Origin: Marisa cornuarietis
Lineage: Eukaryota > Mollusca > Gastropoda > Architaenioglossa > Ampullariidae
NCBI GenBank assembly: GCA_004794655.1
Contig: SMMW01000273.1
Span: 1-64,000 of the forward strand
Direction of reading: 5' to 3'
DNA: 64,000 bases
The notes under the pieces are model-generated. The model saw only the letters and a program-made list of their open reading frames with translations. It was not told the DNA's origin and made no database searches. Numbering within the stretch: position 1 is the first letter of the stretch; every line of letters starts with the position of its first letter. A program made the position numbers and the translations under genes. Shown here in pieces: positions 43,455 through 54,246 of the stretch.

Positions 43455-44091
43455 CTGGTTGGTTGGTTGGCTGTGTTTTATGCTGTGCCAGTAACTAAGG
43501 CTATGTCATGCCCAGAGATGGTAATGCTACATAAAGAGACCAAAAAAACCCAAAAAAACTTAGGTAATATTATAACATCTTTCACACCAAAAGCCAACAT
43601 GAGGAACAAAATTATAAATGGGTAGGTAATATATTAAAAAAAGTGTTGAGTTGCCACCAAAAAACCAGAACCTGAAATCAAAACCTAACAGGACATAAAA
43701 AGGGTGCCTAACCTAGACAGACAAATTTTGATTGAATCTATTTTGACATCGAAAAGAGTAGGTGAAAGCATGCTGCCCTCAGGGACGCCCATGTCCTGTT
43801 CCTGAGTATCAGACAGGATAGACCATACCTGGACTTCAAAGAAGCAGTGAGATAGAGAGTTCTTGATGAAGAGCGGCTTATGACCCTGGAAGTCAAGGGC
43901 ATGAATACCTTTCTTCCAGGTCATACACCTTCTCCAAAACAAAGAACACCACTAGAACATGCTCTCTGCAGACAAATGCATCCTTAATACATTTTAGAAA
44001 GGACCAGATAGTCCAGGGTGCTGCAATACTGTCTGAAGCCACACTGAAGTCGGAGAGGAGATCTGAGGTTTTCTGGGTTGTACACTGGAAG
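43455..44091 (-). mobile_element. LINE I/K, left part (3' tail and RT)
   Basis: Tail (TTGG repeats, 'tgttttatgctgtgccagta', 'actaaggctatgtcatg') and 3' UTR, fused by deletion at about 43705 to the RT palm ('MGVPEGSMLSPTLF' near 43780, 'FFVLEKVYD' near 43930) and then near 44065 to ORF1 sequence. At 44091 it is interrupted by LINE J and continues at 46665. Confidence 0.75.
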
Positions 44092-46664
44092 TTTGTTTGT
44101 TTGTTAGTGTTTAACACCGTGCCAGCAACTAAGGCTATATCACGGCGATGAAAGACAAATTTATGACAAAAGTTCTAGGAATCAGAGAGATCTTCAAGAG
44201 ATATAACAGTGCCATTCCAATAAGAACAACACAAACAAGAGAATTTTTAAAAGAGTGGTTCTAGTATAAAAGTGGTTGTTGTGGCCAAAAGGCCGTCAAC
44301 AAACCAAAACCATAAGCCAAAACTAACAGGAATTTAAAACTTAAATTTTATGAAAGAGTCCAATCCCTCTTAAAAATGCAAAAATTGCTGCCGATGGGAC
44401 GGACCTAAACAAAGCAGACACAGAAACTGCTGTGAAAAAATGCTGACGGGTACTCTGGAGCTCAGGGCAAGTAATTAATACATGTTTAACATTTAAAACT
44501 TCTGTACACCACGGGCAAACAGGTGGTGGTTCACCTCGTAAGAGATACGATTGCGTGACATAGGTGTGTCCTAACCTCAGTCTAGATAAGACCACCTCCT
44601 CCCGTCGCACAGGGCGGCATGGAGGCAGGCGGTCAGAAAGATTGGGAAGGGTTGTGTGTAGCTTGTTTTGGCCCAGAGGGTCCCAGTGGCGTTGCCACAG
44701 GTACTGAACATAGGCTGTGAAGAGAGATTTGCAGTCAGATGATACAAGCGATTTCAACTGACTAGACAACTGGCAAGCAGCCCTGGCAGCCTTGTCTGCT
44801 TGGACATTGCCAGCAATACCAGCGTGGCCAGGTGCCCAAACGAAAACAATATTTGTTTCGGTGAATGAGTGTTCCATGGATTTTGTGGATTTGTACCAAG
44901 AGAGGGTGGTCAAAACAACTGGAAAGAAGAGTTTGGAGGGCAGAAAGGGAGTCTGAGATGATCAAAAAGTTGTGCTCCGAAGAGCGGTGAACATGTTGCA
45001 AGGCTAGCAAGATGGCATGAAGTTCTGCTGTGAAGATAGAGCAGCCATCTGCAAGTCGGGCTGAAGCGGCCCGTTGCGGCTGGCAGGATGGAACTGCTGC
45101 CACAGCAACAGGGCCACCGTTTGAAACTTTGGAACCATCTGTAAAGATACAGCAGAATCCAGGATAGTCTGAAAGAAGTTCCTGAAAGTGTTGAAGAAAG
45201 ATGAGGTCACTAGTAACGCCCTTTTTAAAGGCTGTAAGATCAAGACGGATCTCTGGAACAGGAAGAGTCCAACGAGGAGTTGGCAGTAGAGGGAGAGGCT
45301 CTACCTGCTGGATATCTACTCCGGCAGCTTGCAGATGAGGTGCCACACGGAGTGATAATGGTTTTTGTTCCTTGGTACGAATAGCATACAGGGCAGCACG
45401 CTGTGGCCCAAAGACGGCACAGTAAGCAGGGTTTTCAGGATGAGACTTCAAGCGACAGACATAGGAGAGCATGAGTTTCAGACGGCGAAGGGACAGCGGA
45501 GGCTCACCAGCTTCTGCGTACAAACTATGTACAGGAGTGGTGCGAAAGGCACCCAAACAGATGCGGAGCCCTTGATGGTGAATAGGATCAAGAATTTTGA
45601 CATAGGACTCTCGAGCAGAGCCATAGATGATGGATCCATGGTCAAGCTTGGCGCAGACCAGGGCACGATACAGGCGAAGCAGGACCGTGCGGTCTGCCCC
45701 CCAGCTGACATGGCCAACTACTCGAAGAACATCCAAGGCTTTCTAACATGAAAGGCGTAGAGATCTGATGTGAGGAAGAAAGGATAGTTTACGGTCAAAG
45801 ATGACCCCAAGAAATTTTACTTCCTGCACTACTTTGAGTACCGTGCCGTTGACAGAAATACAAGGGTCTGGAAACATGCCTCGTAGTTTACAAAAGTGGA
45901 TGCATAATGACTTTGTGGGAGAAAATTTGAAGCCATTTTCTGTCACCCACTTCTGCACACCGTTTACGCACAGCTGAAGCCGGCGTTTGAGGCATGGCAG
46001 CAAATGGCCTCGGATGCAGAGAGCAAAATCATCTACATACAACGAGGCCTCCAAACCTGGAGTGAAAGATTTTAGGATAGCATATATTTTAATGTTGAAG
46101 AGAGTTGGTGAAAGGATGCTGCCCTGTGGGACGCCCATTTCCTGTTACTGAGGAGCAGACAGAATAGAGCCTACACGAACTTGAAAAAGTCGGTGAGATA
46201 GAAAGTTTTTAATAAAGATAGGCATACGACCCCGAAAGCCAAGGGCATGAAGGTCCAACAGAATACCTTGCTTCCAGGTTGTCATACGCCTTTTCCAAAT
46301 CAAAAAAGACCCCTAACATATGTTCTTTGCTGACAAATGCATCTCTAAGGAAAGTTTCAAAACGGACTAGATGGTCCGTGGTACTGTGGTGTTTTCTGAA
46401 GCCACACTGCAGGTTGGAGAGGAGGCCATGAGACTCAAGATGCCACGTGTGCCGGGCATTCACCATGCGTTCTAAAGTTTTGCACAGACAACTAGTAAGG
46501 GCGATAGGACGGTAAGAGTTGGGATCAGAGAGATCCTTACCAGGTTTTGGGATGGGCACCATGACTGCCTCACTCCATGAGGGAGGGAAACAGCCAGACA
46601 CCCAGATAAAGTTAAAGATATCTAGGAGGAGGCGGAGAGAGACCTGTGGAAGATGAGTCAGCAG
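44092..46664 (-). mobile_element. LINE J, 5'-truncated close relative of LINE D
   Basis: Carries the same tail, 3' UTR and coding sequence as LINE D with few differences, truncated in the RT fingers at 46664. It sits inside LINE I/K ORF1, with a short gaag repeat at both junctions (44088-44091, 46664-46667). 5' truncation and high similarity to D point to a recent insertion. Confidence 0.88.
44341..46660 (-). pseudogene. LINE J ORF2, RT-RNase H part, disabled
   Basis: RT motifs 'NSYRPIALT', 'GVFFDLEKAYD', 'MGVPQGSILSPTLF' and 'SLYVDDFAL', RNase H 'FTDGSKVSNGG', 'AELHAILLAL', 'LIISDSLSAL' and 'WAPGHAGIAGN', and the knuckle 'CPWCTEVLNVKHVLITC' are visible. Lesions are the 2-nt loss after 'EKAYD' shared with LINE D, a stop near 46145, a Gln-to-stop near 45744 and a short deletion in RNase H near 44855. 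The catalytic residues themselves look unchanged. Confidence 0.87.
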
Positions 46665-47650
46665 AAGAGGAATTTCCAGAGTGCAAGCGATTGATAGCAA
46701 AAAGACCAGTAGAAGAAATGGTTTTGATATCCTTACAATAGCAAAAGGGGAGAAACACTAGCGGCTGGGCCAGCTCTGTGCCCTCCACAACAAGAAAATG
46801 GGGCCAAACCCCCTAAACATTCCTCACATTCTCTCTTGCTTCAGTTTCACTATCCAAAGACATTTCTTCCTCCAAAGTGTTTCCACAGGTTCTTTTGTTA
46901 TTTTTGTACCCATAATGAAAGTTTCCTTATGGTCCCCACCCACCACAGAGTCCAACAAGGGGGTGCGACAGAGCGGTACCACTTAGGGCAATCCGAGCAG
47001 ATTTGCACCAGGGATAGCAAAAGGGGAAAAGGATGAGAGCAGTGAGGCTTGCTCTGCGCCATTACAAGAAAATGAGACCAGGCCCCCTCAGTATTCTTGC
47101 TCACACTCTCATTTTATCCTCACTGTCCGAAGACTCATCCTCCCATGTGTTTCCCAACTTGTGATTCCCCCCCCCCCCATAATGAAAGGAATATGTTTTG
47201 TTCCTTCTGCTCTCCACCCACCACAGAGTACAACAAGGAGATGCGGTGGAGCAGTACCACTTAGGACATTTCCAGCAGGGTTGCACCAGGGATACAGAAG
47301 GAATATTCTCTGGCATTCAGAAAGGAAAACTAGATTGACCCCAGCTACAGCTTTCTTGCAAAGATAGGGCAACACACAACCAGCCAACTGATTGGTGTAG
47401 GTTACATCAACCTCCCATCTAGGAGACATCTGGGCCAAAGAGGTGTGTTGGTATAATAACTGATGGGTTGCAACCCATCAGGGATCTCAGCCTCCAGGAT
47501 CCCATCCTTCCCTGACACAGATTGCCCTGCAGGGCAAACACAGGGGGCCTAAAGGAGTCCACAGAGACAAGAGATAGATCAAAATAAAAATGTGATGGAA
47601 AAAGGAGAAAGACCAGTGTAAACACAAGACAGGGTATGCACTGAGGCCAG
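46665..47650 (-). mobile_element. LINE I/K, right part (ORF1 start and 5' UTR, duplicated)
   Basis: ORF1 N-terminal sequence continues from 44091. The block from ORF1 N-terminus into the 5' UTR occurs twice in tandem with a period near 279 bp ('gcaaaagggga' at 46741 and 47019, 'ccacccaccacagagt' at 46936 and 47213). The 5' UTR then runs to about 47650. A C-run of 11 bases is at 47167-47178. Confidence 0.75.
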
Positions 47651-47789
47651 TTCTGTTGACAATGTAGCAGTAGCCACTAGGTTCTATCAAACATAGGTAA
47701 TACTGACTGATAGGAAGAACAGACCCCAATGTGCAAGCAACAGTCTTCACTTTTTTTTAATCATGGAACTGCTCTCTCTCTGGCCTAGG

Positions 47790-48310
47790 CATGTACCTAG
47801 ATGCACAGCTTTTTATGGAAGTACAACACAACCAACACTTTAAAATATTAAGCATATACGATGTATTGGGAGCATCTCTCGATGAAGCCAAAAAACTTGC
47901 AGTACTGCTCATTCTCTCATGAGTAGACTACTGTAATGATGACCTACCTGACGAGCTTAACAAACTAGAAAATTTCAAACCATGCTGTCCGCATGGGAAT
48001 ATGTCCTCTTCATCATGCACTGAGCTGCTCAGAAAATGTCCCTGGCTCCTAAGTGGGGCACACTTAGAAGTACAAAGTAGCCCTCCTCTCTTTTCAGTTT
48101 CATCTCTACCAATATAAACTTATCCATCAGTATAATATAGGCACTAAGATCTTTGGAACCAAAGGTCTACTTTTCCAACTTCGACAAGCTATCTTTCCCA
48201 AGTATTTGGACAAGTTTGGAATGCCCTGCCAGTGCTCTTAGGACAAGCCCTGGCACATGAAACTTTTATTTAAAAAAAACCTTGAAGCTCATTATTTTTC
48301 CAGAACTACT
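47790..48310 (+). pseudogene. CR1/L2-like LINE RT relic
   Basis: Plus-strand readings give 'LGMYLDAQLFMEVQHNQHF', then 'SVDYCN' (equivalent to SRLDYCNSLL), 'LRKCPWLLSG' (equivalent to LHWLP) and a final 'FYLKKTLKLIIF'. The order equals that of the 36581 copy, but it is much older. Confidence 0.65.
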
Positions 48311-48332
48311 TAACAAATTAACTCTCTCTCTC

Positions 48333-48356
48333 TTGTGTGTGTGTGTGTGTGTGTTG
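48333..48356. repeat. (TG)n microsatellite
   Basis: A TC run followed by about ten TG dinucleotides. Confidence 0.9.
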
Positions 48357-48487
48357 TGCGCATCCCATAGCTTCTAGCTAGAACCTAATTATAGATCAAT
48401 CAGAAAATAACTTTGTTTTTAACAATTTAGATCAATCAACATTTTAAGACATTTTACTTTTTATTCTTCTTCAAATTGTCTTCTTAC

Positions 48488-48554
48488 CCCTAGGTCTAGG
48501 AGAGTCCAAGCATAATCAACCGCACAGATGGTGCCTGTTCTTCCACATCCAGCA
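48488..48554 (-). CDS. Phosphatase exon: P-loop signature
   Basis: A 67-nt exon that begins with one base completing the Ser codon of the active-site motif and reads '(S)AGCGRTGTICAVDYAWTLL' then 'DLG'. It ends in phase 0 at GTAAGA, and the acceptor is 'gtatgttttcag'-like. With the preceding exon it forms H-C-S-A-G-C-G-R-T-G, the C-X5-R signature of classical PTPs. The 'GCGRTG-ICA-DY-W-LL' run is characteristic of the PTPN12/18/22 group. Cys, Arg and Thr are all present, so the enzyme should be active. Confidence 0.97.
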
Positions 48555-49261
48555 CTGAAAACATAAAAAGTACAATTGTGGACTATTTCATCATCAACCA
48601 GTTTTTAAAAAAAAACTATAAAAAAACCTGCAGTGACACATTTCATGAAGTTACTTGTGCAAAATCTGTATGGTGCACTAAAGGACTGTTAACAGCTTCC
48701 AAACCATCATTGGCATCTATTTCTTCAGATTTTGTTTTACATTTTCCAAATGTCCGTTGCTGGTTTCTTCCCATGTTAAATCCAGAATGATATGTCAGAT
48801 AAGGAAAAGAGTAATGCTCACTATTAAAGATCAAATAATTGGTTGGTTGGATGGTTTGTGTTTTATGCCATGTCGAGTATATCACATCAAGGTTTGATTT
48901 GTTGTGGTTGACATGACAGCAACTAAGGCTGTATCACGGGGAGAGAAGGTAATAATTTGTTCAAAGGGTGGAAAAAGAGACCAATGAGGTGACAAAAAAA
49001 AAAACACACGCTTTTGACAATAAAGGCCATCACAAGGAAAAAGGATATTATAAAAGGGTAGGTAATATGTTAAATAGAGTGTTGTGACCTAAAAGGCCAA
49101 CACTAAGCCAGAACATTAAACCAAAATCTAACAGAACATAAAACCCAATGGTAAAAGCTCTACCATCTTTAAAAATGAAAAATAGCTGCAGATGAAATGT
49201 ATGTAAACAAGGAAAACAAAGAGCCAGCTGTTAAAAAAATGCGGGTTATCTGGATGCAAAG

Positions 49262-49347
49262 GGAAGGGGGCGATTGGTGTTTTATGCCGAGCCAGCAACT
49301 TAGGCTATATCACAAGGCAGCCAGCCCTGTCAACAGATGCATATGCA
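49262..49347 (-). mobile_element. SINE copy 1, truncated
   Basis: The 3' part of the SINE ('gattggtgttttatgccgag', 'cagccagccctgtc'). With SINE copy 2 it is flanked by the 11-bp duplication tggatgcaaag (49251-49261 and 49563-49573). Confidence 0.8.
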
Positions 49348-49551
49348 GTTTTTTATATATTTTTTTAGTTTTTTAATTGGTGTTTTAAGTCGAGCCAGCA
49401 ACTAAGGCTATGTCACGGCAAGGTAGCCAGCCCTGTAAACAGATGCCACATGCAGAGAAATAACAGCGTGCCTGAGACGAGAACTGAACCCAGGACAGCC
49501 AACCTTCACTGTATTGGTGATAGGCGTTAACCGTTGCGCCACCGGACCGCC
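49348..49551 (-). mobile_element. SINE copy 2, full length, nested in copy 1
   Basis: A complete SINE, tRNA-like head at the right ('ggcggtccggtggcgcaacg' on minus), tail at the left ('ttggtgttttaagtcgagcc'). It is flanked by tgcatatgcag at 49337-49347 and 49552-49562, an 11-bp perfect duplication of SINE copy 1 sequence. Confidence 0.9.
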
Positions 49552-49637
49552 TGCATATGCAGTGGATGCAAAGAAAACAAATTAAAATACATAAAACAGT
49601 AAAAAGTCCTTGGTACCAGGGACAAACTGATAAACTG

Positions 49638-50690
49638 GTTGGTTGGTTGGCTGTTTTACACTGTACCAGCTGTTACAAATGAACGTATATGATGTTGAAT
49701 GTCCGTAATTAAATTGAGCGACGTAGCATAAGTCCCATGCGCCTATGTCATCGTCAATGGCTCGTTATGGGTCCTAAATCTGCGGTGCCAGCCTCTCCAA
49801 GAAACAGAGTCTTTGCAGTCAAGATATTTTCTTCTAAGCACTTTATTCACAAGTTTGTACAGCAACTTCCACTATGGAAAATCGGCAACACATGCCAGCA
49901 ACACAATACACAATAGCTCACTCTGAAACCTATTCTAGCAGCGACTCCTGCTACTCAAATGGCGACGCACACGCCGGACACAATAACTGACCACAGCGAC
50001 ACATGCTGGCTAAAGGCAATACACGCCTACTCCAACTAAGGCAACACAGGCCTGACACTTCACACTAGCGGCGATGCAAACCCGCAGAAAACTCTCTACT
50101 ATGCTCTCACTCACTTCCCTACTAAAACACTCATTCCCACCGCTTATATACAAAGTACAAACACATCTAGAAACTTCCAACATCACGCAAGCGCACTCTC
50201 ATGCTGAACATTCCAGGCATCGAGGCTTGCATCAATCACCCACTCATGCACCTGCTAGAATGATCTCGACACGCTCAGTTACAGCCGCACGGCTGACCGG
50301 TAGGTCAACCGGGGTCAAATACCCCATCAAAGCGCTGGCAGTGCCGGGCAACACCTCACACAGACCGCTACCGTATTTAATTCGTAACACCAGCAACAAA
50401 AGCTATATCACAGCGGGGAGTAATAATACATTAAAATGTTTTGATGATGATGATGTTTGCGTTTTACGCTGTACAAATGTTTACATGAAAAAAATCCATG
50501 TTATATAATTACAACATCTGAAACAATAAAAGCATATGAAGCAAGAATAACATAAATGGTAGGTAATAAGTAATAAGTAAAAACGGGGTGTTGTGACTTA
50601 AAAAGCCACCAGTAAACTGGAACCTTAGACCAGAATGTAACAAAACATCCCACAAGAACATAGCACAAGAAGATGGGGGACATGTGGGTT
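49638..50690 (-). mobile_element. LINE 3'-end fragment M, carrying a solo LTR
   Basis: Tail begins with TTGG repeats and 'ctgttttacactgtaccagc', is interrupted by the LTR at 49671-50389, and resumes with 'ccagcaacaaaagctatatc'. A second tail-like phrase ('gttttacgctgtacaaatg') near 50461 hints at another overlapping fragment. The 3' UTR continues to about 50650. Confidence 0.7.
49671..50389 (-). mobile_element. Solo LTR of an LTR retrotransposon
   Basis: A 719-bp segment beginning TGTTAC and ending GTAACA, with the 5-bp duplication ccagc on both sides (49666-49670, 50390-50394). It splits a LINE tail cleanly. On the minus strand a TATA box (GTATATAAGCGG, about 50138-50149) precedes an AATAAA signal (about 49843-49848) by some 300 bp, as expected of U3-R order, so I infer minus orientation. 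No internal coding region is present. The family cannot be told from an LTR alone. Confidence 0.85.
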
Positions 50691-50956
50691 CCATGTCATG
50701 AGTATATGGGTTGGTTGTGGCATATTGGTGTTGACGCCCATTGGGAGTTTGTACAGTGGATTGTTATGGGCGTCCATTTCTGTTTTACCTCAGACTGCAG
50801 TGTGGTCTTCATATGTTCCCCACATATATGCCTGAAACACTAGATTAGCACCCATATGTTTCCCTCATGTATCCCTGAAAAACTATATGGTGTCTATGTG
50901 GATCCCACATGTAGGTTTGGCACTTCTTAGATATATTATAAGTATTTTGGGGATTT

Positions 50957-51002
50957 GTTTGGTGTATCCTGATTTAAAAATACAAATCAGGATATAACAA
51001 AC
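50957..51002. repeat. Fold-back (inverted repeat)
   Basis: Arms tatcctgattt and aaatcaggata (11 bp perfect) around an 8-nt loop, extended imperfectly by gtttg/caaac. It lies about 100 bp downstream of the poly(A) signal of the DUF4806 gene. Confidence 0.6.
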
Positions 51003-51115
51003 AGCCCTAATACCAATAACATATCCAAGAAACATACCAAATGTGACAAACATAAACAAAGAAATACAAAGCAGCAAAAAAGCGCACAAAAATCAGTCAA
51101 CAATGTAACAAAAAG

Positions 51116-51121
51116 TTTATT
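51116..51121 (-). terminator. Poly(A) signal of the DUF4806 gene
   Basis: AATAAA on the minus strand, 50 nt after the stop codon at 51172-51174. Confidence 0.75.
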
Positions 51122-51171
51122 GAAGTAAAAAATGTTTCTAATGGCATATGCCCACAACTTTTCTCAGGATT

Positions 51172-51337
51172 TTACAGCTCCACTGGTTCCTCGACTTCTA
51201 AACAATTAATTTTGTTCAGGGTGTGCTCAGCCCTTTCCCTTCTGCCATATTCCCAGTCTCGAGCACCAGCCAGCCAAGAAGTGATTTGTACCCGGATATC
51301 CTGATCCGTAGCTTCAGGATACTGTTTTCTTACAGCA
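51172..51337 (-). CDS. DUF4806 gene, terminal exon
   Basis: Acceptor 'tgttctgttttttag', stop TAA. Reads 'AVRKQYPEATDQDIRVQI', 'TSWLAGARDWEYGRRERAEH' and an acidic end 'CLEVEEPVEL'. DUF4806 domains end with 'AVRKQFP-ATD-DIE--I--WL--A', so the match is direct. The function of DUF4806 is unknown. As read, the splice phase (needs two bases from upstream) does not fit the donor at 52155 (leaves one base). Confidence 0.85.
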
Positions 51338-52154
51338 CTAAAAAACAGAACAAATAATAAAAATATGAGGTCGGAATAATAAGTAATCACTTAATAGTAG
51401 TTTACTGAACCTAAAAGCCAGAATGCAAAATAAAGAAAGGTATGATCAAATTATATAGACACAGTGGAATCTCCATTATCCAGTATTCAATTAGCCATTC
51501 ATTTGGTTATCAGGGATCGCCTTAAAAAAAAAAAAAGCAACTGCTAGACATCATGAGACCGCCAATATTTCGCTGCCCAACATTTTAACCATAGGAATGT
51601 ACACTATGTGTACACTAGCTCAAGTTTGTCAATGGGTTTCTGAGACTTATTCGAAAAGGTAGAAAGTATGTACACCAGCACTGCTGTGAAAAACCATTAG
51701 ACCTAACTTGATGCAGAAAACTTGTACAGCACTTATTTTATACTTGCAAATTTTTAGAATTATTTTCAATTATCTGTGAGTTTTGATTATGGGCATCAGT
51801 CATGAAACTGGACAATTGAGGTTTCACTGTACTTGAAGTGGTATAAAACGATACATACCAGTTCCTTTAATTATGGGATATAATTAGTTGATAGACTGTC
51901 CATATTTTTTGTTTTGCAATGTAACTGCATCACGATGTAATGAGGTAGGAAGAGTCTCCAGACTTTCGTGCTATTTTTTAATGACCTAATGACATTTTCT
52001 GTCTGCACCTAGTATCGGTATTATTAGTGTCAAAGGTCAAGGTTCATGCCTAAAAGATTAAGAAAGAATCCAAACAGTCCTATTTTATCATGAATACACA
52101 GGCATGTATTAATGTGCCGTGAACACAATTTAAAATCAAAATTTAGATCCTTAC

Positions 52155-52314
52155 CCTGAATTGTTTGTACAAAGGGATGGTTCTTGAGTCCCCTCTTCCC
52201 CTTCATGCCATTGTAGTTGTAGATCCGGGCTAATTCAGTTGAAAATAAAACAGATAGCATGACCTTCGCCAAATGCTTTAGTGTATATCTGCCACACAAC
52301 GCCAAATAACATGC
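52155..52314 (-). CDS. DUF4806 gene, domain core exon
   Basis: Acceptor 'gtgtgtgtttccag', donor GTAAGG. Reads 'ACYLALCGRYTLKHLAKVML', 'SVLFSTELARIYNYNGMKGK' and 'RGLKNHPFVQTIQ'. DUF4806 has a run of the form 'L--IM--LFT--LA--FNW-G---K-AF--L' in this place. Entry phase 0 matches the previous exon. This exon and the terminal exon together carry most of the domain. Confidence 0.85.
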
Positions 52315-52629
52315 CTGGAAACACACACACACAAATTTTTTAAACCTGCTGTAGACAGTATCATAATACATGCTGTCTTGATCAAATATCATAATACAAA
52401 AAAAAGGATGGAAACCGCTAAGGATGTTTCATAATTTTTCTTTGTAACCAAGCTAAGGTGGTTACAGAAATCGGCTGCAATCAAAGCCACCATTACAAAA
52501 GCTTTATTATTTTTAGTATGTCATTTGACATATGACATGTCACTTGATTTATGTGATAAAATGTTATGGGAACCATTAAAGAGAATAACAATAGATTGAC
52601 TTCCTAACAAATGAGAATAAAACATTTAC

Positions 52630-52828
52630 CAATCGTGTCCTTTTCTCTGGGCCTGCATGCAGATCCCAATCGAGGCGCTCTACTTCCTCTGCAACTTGTA
52701 TGGGAAGCTGATACCCTGCTGGCAGTTCTCCCCGTTCTCGTTCTTCTCTTCCTATCATCCTTCTATGCATGTCTTTTACAAAGTTCCTTACTTCTACAAG
52801 AAGAGAGACGAGGTCCGCGAACTTTTCC
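52630..52828 (-). CDS. DUF4806 gene, pre-domain exon
   Basis: Donor GTAAAT at 52629 (phase 0). Reads 'VEVRNFVKDMHRRMIGREER', 'ELPAGYQLPIQVAEEVERLD' and 'WDLHAGPEKRTRL'. The 'LPAG-QLPI---EE-E-LD--L' pattern precedes the DUF4806 core in this family. The upstream border is uncertain: a stop occurs just inside the best-looking acceptor (ggttccag), so the exon probably starts at the next AG. Confidence 0.75.
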
Positions 52829-53151
52829 CTTGTTTAGCTGGAACCAAAGGCACATGGCAAAACTTCTTTAAAATGTGAAGAACACAATAGCAGAAAGTGT
52901 GTAAAATAGTGATCTTTGCTGTAGTTCACGATGCCTAGAAAATATCACTAATTTTGATTACTTTCACATTTGTCATATCTATTTGATTTGTGACCCATAC
53001 TTATTTCAAGTTTGTTCACTATGGCACAAGAAGGCTGGGTTTTTCAATTTATTGTTTGTTATATCTTACAAAAACACTGTTTATAGCTCTTGGCTGAATT
53101 AAGACCAAACAAAATGCCAAAAAGATAATAAACAAAATAATTTCAAATCAC

Positions 53152-53388
53152 CTTCCAAGGGGTAACGAGTCGCTATGTTGGCACGAAAACCAGACAATGG
53201 AATGGGAAGACGCTGAAGTAGTGAAGGCAAAGGGGAAACAGTGCTTTTCTGAGAGCTGCTACTTGAGAGCTGGTGCCAACCCCTGGAGGCAAAGTGTATG
53301 GCAATGGCTGTGCAGACTGTTGAATATCCAAATGGCCATCACATGGTGGTGATGCCTCAGTATCCTTCTCTTCTTCGCTGTCTGTTTG
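53152..53388 (-). CDS. DUF4806 gene, candidate linker exon
   Basis: Between a possible acceptor (gatgcacag) and donor GTGATT. One frame starts 'QQTDSEEEKDTEASPPCDGH' (acidic), another ends 'LPIPLSGFRANIATRYPLE'. Neither matches a known domain. The position, strand and composition fit the variable linker of DUF4806 proteins. A frame switch inside is possible. Confidence 0.45.
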
Positions 53389-53790
53389 CTGTGCATCCAT
53401 GAGTCAGATGAAAACTTTTGAATCAACTTATTCACCTCACCAACTTTAAATTTTCAAGTTGTAATTATGTTGTTAAAAATTTTTATTTTTATTGTAAAAA
53501 TTTGCTCATCCTGTAAGTATGCCATTTTACCAGGAAGATGATGCAGCTTTGTGTCCTTGATGATGATGATGATGATGTCCATTTGTAATGCGCAGTTATC
53601 CATTCGGAAGAATGCTCATTGCGCAGCAAAAACAAAATAAATAAAAATAAGAAAAAAATAAAGTAAATAAATAGATAAACACCAGGAAAGTAAAAAATAA
53701 AGACACAAGTGTTGATGACGTACACAAAAAAGTCCCTATGATTAAGTAGAGAAAATAAAAACAGACCGAAATCTACTTGGAGCTATTCAC

Positions 53791-53884
53791 ATTCTTTTGG
53801 TTGGCTGACTATTTGGGTCATCAGTCTCCACCTTTGATGTATCCTTTAGTCTCTCACAGAGACGACTTGCATATTGGTAATTAT
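53791..53884 (-). CDS. DUF4806 gene, candidate N-terminal region exon
   Basis: Acceptor 'tttcatttccatgcag'. Reads 'NYQYASRLCERLKDTSKVE' plus 'TDDPN'. DUF4806 proteins carry a 'Y--A---L--AE-TSD-ESD' block near the end of their N-terminal region, which this resembles. The downstream border (GTGAAT) is a guess. Confidence 0.55.
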
Positions 53885-54246
53885 CTGCATGGAAATGAAT
53901 ATTAAAAAGCAACCAAATTAGATTTCACAAATCAAGACCAAAAAAACAGAATACATTAATTTTTCTTTAATAATAATACACTTTCATAGTATAGCATAAC
54001 AACCAAAGTCACACTATCTGCACTGTAATGACATTACAAACATCTACACGCTAACAATAGCATGGTATGTTAAAACAATCAGCCACAGGTTAAAGATATG
54101 TTTTAATGTTCAAACAGTCCAAGTAGTATCTTAATCTCCTACCTTTCTCCTGTAGCACATATGGTATAGTCATTTTGATCATTAACGCTCACATGCATCA
54201 TAAATCTTTCTGCACAATTATGAATCACAAAAGAAATTGCACTTAC

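Larger units (their letters stand above)
48838..49637 (-). mobile_element. LINE 3'-end fragment L, carrying SINEs
   Basis: Tail with tandem TTGG and 'gtgttttatgccatgtcgag', then 3' UTR and a short piece of ORF2 end ('agtccttggtaccagggaca'). It is interrupted at 49262-49562 by two SINEs. Confidence 0.75.

Noticed and set aside
47167..47178. Structured G/C quadruplex signal at the C-run
   Set aside because: A single homopolymer run does not make four G-tracts, and it lies in a decayed LINE.
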